64,000 nucleotides of DNA, taken from NCBI RefSeq assembly GCF_000703165.1, contig NZ_JNLQ01000002.1, positions 2,914,001 to 2,978,000 on the forward strand, written 5' to 3'. Below are positions 61,306-64,000 of the stretch, in pieces. Position numbers and translations under genes: made by a program. Below the pieces are notes generated by a model, which saw only the letters and a list, made by a program, of their open reading frames with translations, was not told the DNA's origin and did not search any database. Source of the stretch: Butyrivibrio sp. AE3004 (GTDB lineage Bacteria; Bacillota; Clostridia; Lachnospirales; Lachnospiraceae). Position 1 is the first letter of the stretch, and each line of letters begins with the position of its first letter.

Positions 61306-62562
61306 TCAGGCAGCTTTATCCAATTTATTGCCTGCCTTTTCCATCTCTTTTTTCAAAACCTCTACAGCCTTATTCAGCTGATTATCGGTGCCATCCTTAT
61401 TGTATGCCTCATTATCAAGTGCAATTTCAATATCGGGAGTAATACCGACACCATTTATGTCATTTCCGTTAGGTGTAAAATAATTACTTATAGTAAGCTT
61501 CACAGCCGTTCCGTCTGTAAACGGGAATATACGCTGAACAACACCCTTTCCATAAGTTGTCTCACCAATAATCGTGCCTATGCCATAGTCCTTAATAGCA
61601 CCTGACAATATCTCGGAAGCGCTGGCTGAATATCCGTTTACAAGCACAGCAACCGGTATATCTATTTCATTTTCACCATCGCATTTATAATCCTCACGAT
61701 TGCCGTCTCTATCCACAGTATAAACAATATCACCTTTAGGAAGAAGCTGTCTTGCTATATCGCACACAGCCGACAGGCTTCCGCCCGGATTAGATCTTAA
61801 ATCTATAACAAGAGCTTCCATCTTCTTGTCCCTGAGCTCCTGAATACCTTCCGTAAACTGCCCGGTTGTTACCGAATCAAACTCAGTTATTCCAATATAT
61901 CCGATATTATCCTCAAGCATGGTTGTGTTGATAGTCTGTGCTTCTACTTTATCTCTTTCAACTTCAATCTCAAGATAATCCGTCTCTCCTTCACGATAAA
62001 TGGTGAGTTCAACCTTAGTTCCTATCTCACCTCTTATCATTCCCACAACCTCAGTCAGGCTCATTCCATGTACGCTCTCACCAGAAACTTTATAAATGAC
62101 ATCATTGGCCTTCAGTCCTGCTGCCTCAGCCGGCGAATCCTTAATCGTTCCTGTAATTCGAGGAAGCTTGGTATCTTTATCCATACTTACGTATGCACCA
62201 ATTCCATAATATATTCCCTGGGTATCAGACATTAGATCCTCATACTCATCTGTGGTGTAATACTCTGAGTATGGATCTCCAAGTGACGAAACCACTCCTT
62301 TGTAAATAGCATCAGCCTCTGCTGTTCTGTCCATATCCACTTTATAATAATAAGTACCTATCGTATCTTCTATTATTTTTACTTTATTTATGGTTTCCTC
62401 ACTTAGTGCCGAATCAGTATCCTGAACCTGCGAAGAAGTAAAGGCAAAGCCTTTTATCTTTATTATGAAAAAGGCAGCCGCAACTACAAGTGCTGTAGAA
62501 GCAATTCCCATAAGCAGCCCGATAATGAGCATTACTATTTTATTATCTCTTGGTTCTTCCAT
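61306..62562 (-). CDS. S41 family carboxy-terminal processing protease
   Basis: A 418-residue membrane-anchored protease. One N-terminal helix (about 10-33), then a PDZ domain (GIGAYVSMD to VELTIYREG, about 115-195) and the peptidase core with LVIDLRSNPGG, the serine in VNGYSASASEILSGAIKDYG and the lysine in GETTYGKGVVQ. It resembles CtpA/CtpB of Bacillus; ctpB also lies next to ftsEX there. It cuts secreted or membrane proteins from the C-terminus, possibly including wall hydrolase partners. It follows the M23 gene by 27 bases and precedes a strong terminator. Confidence 0.94.
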   Translation of the reverse strand: MEEPRDNKIVMLIIGLLMGIASTALVVAAAFFIIKIKGFAFTSSQVQDTDSALSEETINKVKIIEDTIGTYYYKVDMDRTAEADAIYKGVVSSLGDPYSEYYTTDEYEDLMSDTQGIYYGIGAYVSMDKDTKLPRITGTIKDSPAEAAGLKANDVIYKVSGESVHGMSLTEVVGMIRGEIGTKVELTIYREGETDYLEIEVERDKVEAQTINTTMLEDNIGYIGITEFDSVTTGQFTEGIQELRDKKMEALVIDLRSNPGGSLSAVCDIARQLLPKGDIVYTVDRDGNREDYKCDGENEIDIPVAVLVNGYSASASEILSGAIKDYGIGTIIGETTYGKGVVQRIFPFTDGTAVKLTISNYFTPNGNDINGVGITPDIEIALDNEAYNKDGTDNQLNKAVEVLKKEMEKAGNKLDKAA

Positions 62563-62589
62563 TGTGATACTTCCTTTCAGTATAGTGAC

Positions 62590-63813
62590 TCACTTCACAT
62601 AATTCCACGGACTGACATAATTGCCGTTCAATCTCACACCAAAATGAAGATGCGGTCCGGTAGACCTTCCAGTTGACCCTACAGAAGCTATTCTTTGCCC
62701 TTTGCTTACCTCTGCCCCGGTTGAAACACTAAGTGATGACGCATGCATGTAAATTGTATAAAGACCGCTTCCATGGGATATCATAACATAATTACCCATT
62801 GAAGAGTTATAAGCCGCAGCAACAACCTTTCCGTCATAAGCCGCTACAATTGCCGATCCGCTTGGAGCAGCAAGGTCAATGCCATTGTGCATTTTCTTTA
62901 TTCCCAAAGTGGGATGCATTCTCATACCAAAGTCGTCAGATATTCTGGTATAAGACGGACAGGGAAATGCAAACATTCCTCCGTCGTATTTTCTGGCATT
63001 CTGAGCTGCAAGCTCTGCCTTTTCGGCTTCAACAGCTTTTTCGAGAGCAGCGATAGTAGCATTTTCATCAGCTATCTGTTTCTCATATTCGGCGATTGCA
63101 GCCTCTTTATCCTTTATATTAGCCTGAATTGTATTGACCTCTGAGTTTTTCTGAGCTATAAGATTCTGAAGATTACCTTCCTCTATAACGACATCGGCCT
63201 TTGCCTCATCAAGAGTCTTCTTTTCTTCTTCAAGAGCCTCTTTTGTAATAGTCGTTAGCTCTGTATGTGCAATGTACTCTTCAAGTTTCATCCTGTCGTA
63301 GGCTGAAAGCTCTTCTATGTACTCTGCTTTATTTAACATATCCGAAAATGTTCCGGTCTCAAGTAAAAGCTGAAAATATAGATTATTTCCTTTTTCATAC
63401 ATGAAGCGGATTCTCTTTTTCATGGCTTCATACTGCTCATTCTGAACCCGGATTGCTTCTTCAAGTTCCGCAGTTGTCACCTCAATATCCTGCTCCTTCT
63501 GAGATATTTTTGCTGTAAGATCCTCTATTCTTTTCTGAATATCAGTGAGATTTGTATCAAGCTTTGTTATGTATGAATTAAGATCCGTTTTTTCCTTTTC
63601 CAGGGATTTTTTTACAGCCTGAAGATCTGTAAGAGAGTTCTTCATTGAGTCCCTCTCTTTTTTTGCACTTGATATCTGTCCCTCTTTCTTTTTAATGCTC
63701 TCTGCAGTAACAGCAGCCCGCACAGATACTGTACTAAAAGAAACTGTGCCCGCAAGCAGACACAGAAGAAGTACAACTCCGATTATTCTTTTTTCAAATC
63801 CTCTGCCTTTCAA
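62590..63813 (-). CDS. Coiled-coil M23 peptidase, CwlO/EnvC-like partner of FtsEX
   Basis: A 407-residue secreted protein. Signal peptide (KRIIGVVLLLCLLAGTVSF, cleavage near VRA), a long coiled coil (about 35-275) with many Glu/Lys heptads and a short break near 150-170, then an M23 domain with HNGIDLAAPSG and HLHFGV carrying the zinc ligands. Such proteins are switched on by FtsEX through the coiled coil; ftsX is the adjacent upstream gene. I take TTG 63813 as start, 9 bases after GGGGAGG; the longer TTG at 63831 overlaps that ribosome site. Whether it cuts as an endopeptidase or activates others is open. Confidence 0.9.
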   Translation of the reverse strand: MKGRGFEKRIIGVVLLLCLLAGTVSFSTVSVRAAVTAESIKKKEGQISSAKKERDSMKNSLTDLQAVKKSLEKEKTDLNSYITKLDTNLTDIQKRIEDLTAKISQKEQDIEVTTAELEEAIRVQNEQYEAMKKRIRFMYEKGNNLYFQLLLETGTFSDMLNKAEYIEELSAYDRMKLEEYIAHTELTTITKEALEEEKKTLDEAKADVVIEEGNLQNLIAQKNSEVNTIQANIKDKEAAIAEYEKQIADENATIAALEKAVEAEKAELAAQNARKYDGGMFAFPCPSYTRISDDFGMRMHPTLGIKKMHNGIDLAAPSGSAIVAAYDGKVVAAAYNSSMGNYVMISHGSGLYTIYMHASSLSVSTGAEVSKGQRIASVGSTGRSTGPHLHFGVRLNGNYVSPWNYVK

Positions 63814-63851
63814 ATCAAGCAGCCTCCCCAAACAACTCTCATCAAAAAATA

Positions 63852-63890
63852 CATGTTTTTATCTGACTCATACCTGTCAGTTGCCAGTAC
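63852..63890 (-). repeat. 39-bp pre-gene repeat, copy upstream of the M23 gene
   Basis: Identical to 42639-42658 over its first 20 bases and 34 of 39 overall. Minus strand CTGAC...GTCAG forms a small hairpin here. It fills most of the 88-base gap between ftsX and the M23 gene start. Confidence 0.6.
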
Positions 63891-63901
63891 ATAAAGCTCT
63901 T

Positions 63902-64000
63902 TTATACATGTAGATGCTTACGAACTGTTGTGACACTTCCGAGGAAGCCAATTCCCACACCCATCAATATAGAAATAGGTGTAAGTGCCTCAAAAATCTG
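63902..64000 (-). CDS. ftsX: FtsX, cell-division ABC permease (5' part outside window)
   Basis: Only the last 32 codons are in the window. They read QIFEALTPISILMGVGIGF then GSVTTVRKHLHV and stop, matching the end of FtsX: the fourth membrane helix followed by the GS..S/T.RK.L.V tail. FtsX with FtsE activates peptidoglycan hydrolases; the M23 protein next in the operon is the expected partner. Confidence 0.88.
   Translation of the reverse strand, partial: QIFEALTPISILMGVGIGFLGSVTTVRKHLHV

Noticed and set aside
1..64000. CRISPR arrays, tRNA or rRNA genes, insertion sequences, prophage
   Set aside because: No regularly spaced repeats, no tRNA-like cloverleaf in the gaps and no transposase or phage proteins were seen.

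Overview
The window is a dense, strictly one-sided stretch of a low-GC Gram-positive chromosome. All 53 protein genes I can support lie on the minus strand, so transcription runs from position 64000 toward 1. Strong GGAGG-type ribosome sites, ftsX/cwlO-like/ctp beside uvrBA, mbl followed by two flagellar rod genes (as mbl-flhO-flhP in Bacillus), comF followed by a yvyF-like gene, and cdaA-cdaR-glmM all indicate a motile member of the Clostridia. The style of the sequence and several gene families suggest Lachnospiraceae (Butyrivibrio/Pseudobutyrivibrio-like). There is no rRNA gene in the window, so the family-level placement is inference.

Right part (64000 to about 42300, housekeeping). In transcription order: the end of ftsX, an M23 coiled-coil hydrolase and an S41 protease, closed by a very strong terminator at 61249-61294; a new promoter driving a degenerate PP2C-like protein and a Hanks-type kinase; uvrB-uvrA with a good promoter and a LexA-type box; mbl and flagellar rod genes ending in a second strong terminator at 51102-51132; recD2, comF, a yvyF-like gene, two unrecognised membrane proteins, cdaA, cdaR, glmM and an HPr gene.

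Left part (42273 to 1, cell-surface glycan island). It contains rfbD, fcl, many GT2 and GT4 glycosyltransferases, a WbaP-type initiating phosphotransferase, a Wzz-like co-polymerase whose kinase half is degenerate, an EpsG-like polymerase and several GT-C membrane proteins. A complete-looking pseudaminic acid block (pseB, C, F, I, G) follows, ending in an ATP-grasp ligase where an acetyltransferase PseH would be expected. Next come an RND/MMPL exporter, a large beta-helix/coiled-coil surface protein and a fibronectin-III-like protein, then a PLP enzyme, a GT2, a GT52 (sialyltransferase-like) enzyme and an ABC flippase-like exporter. The far left holds a set resembling an undecaprenyl-phosphate amino-sugar decoration system: GT-C, GtrA, RffA-type aminotransferase, GT-C, GNAT and an ArnC-like GT2 that runs off the left edge.

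The likely overall theme is synthesis, lipid-linked assembly, export and late decoration of a surface polysaccharide or glycoprotein glycan carrying a nonulosonic acid and a 4-amino-4,6-dideoxyhexose. No gene-free stretch exceeds 300 bases; the longest are 54502-54706 and 61141-61305, both described below. I saw no tRNA, rRNA, CRISPR array, insertion sequence or prophage gene. Several starts were moved from the longest-ORF position because a strong ribosome site points to an internal ATG, TTG or, in one case, ATT.
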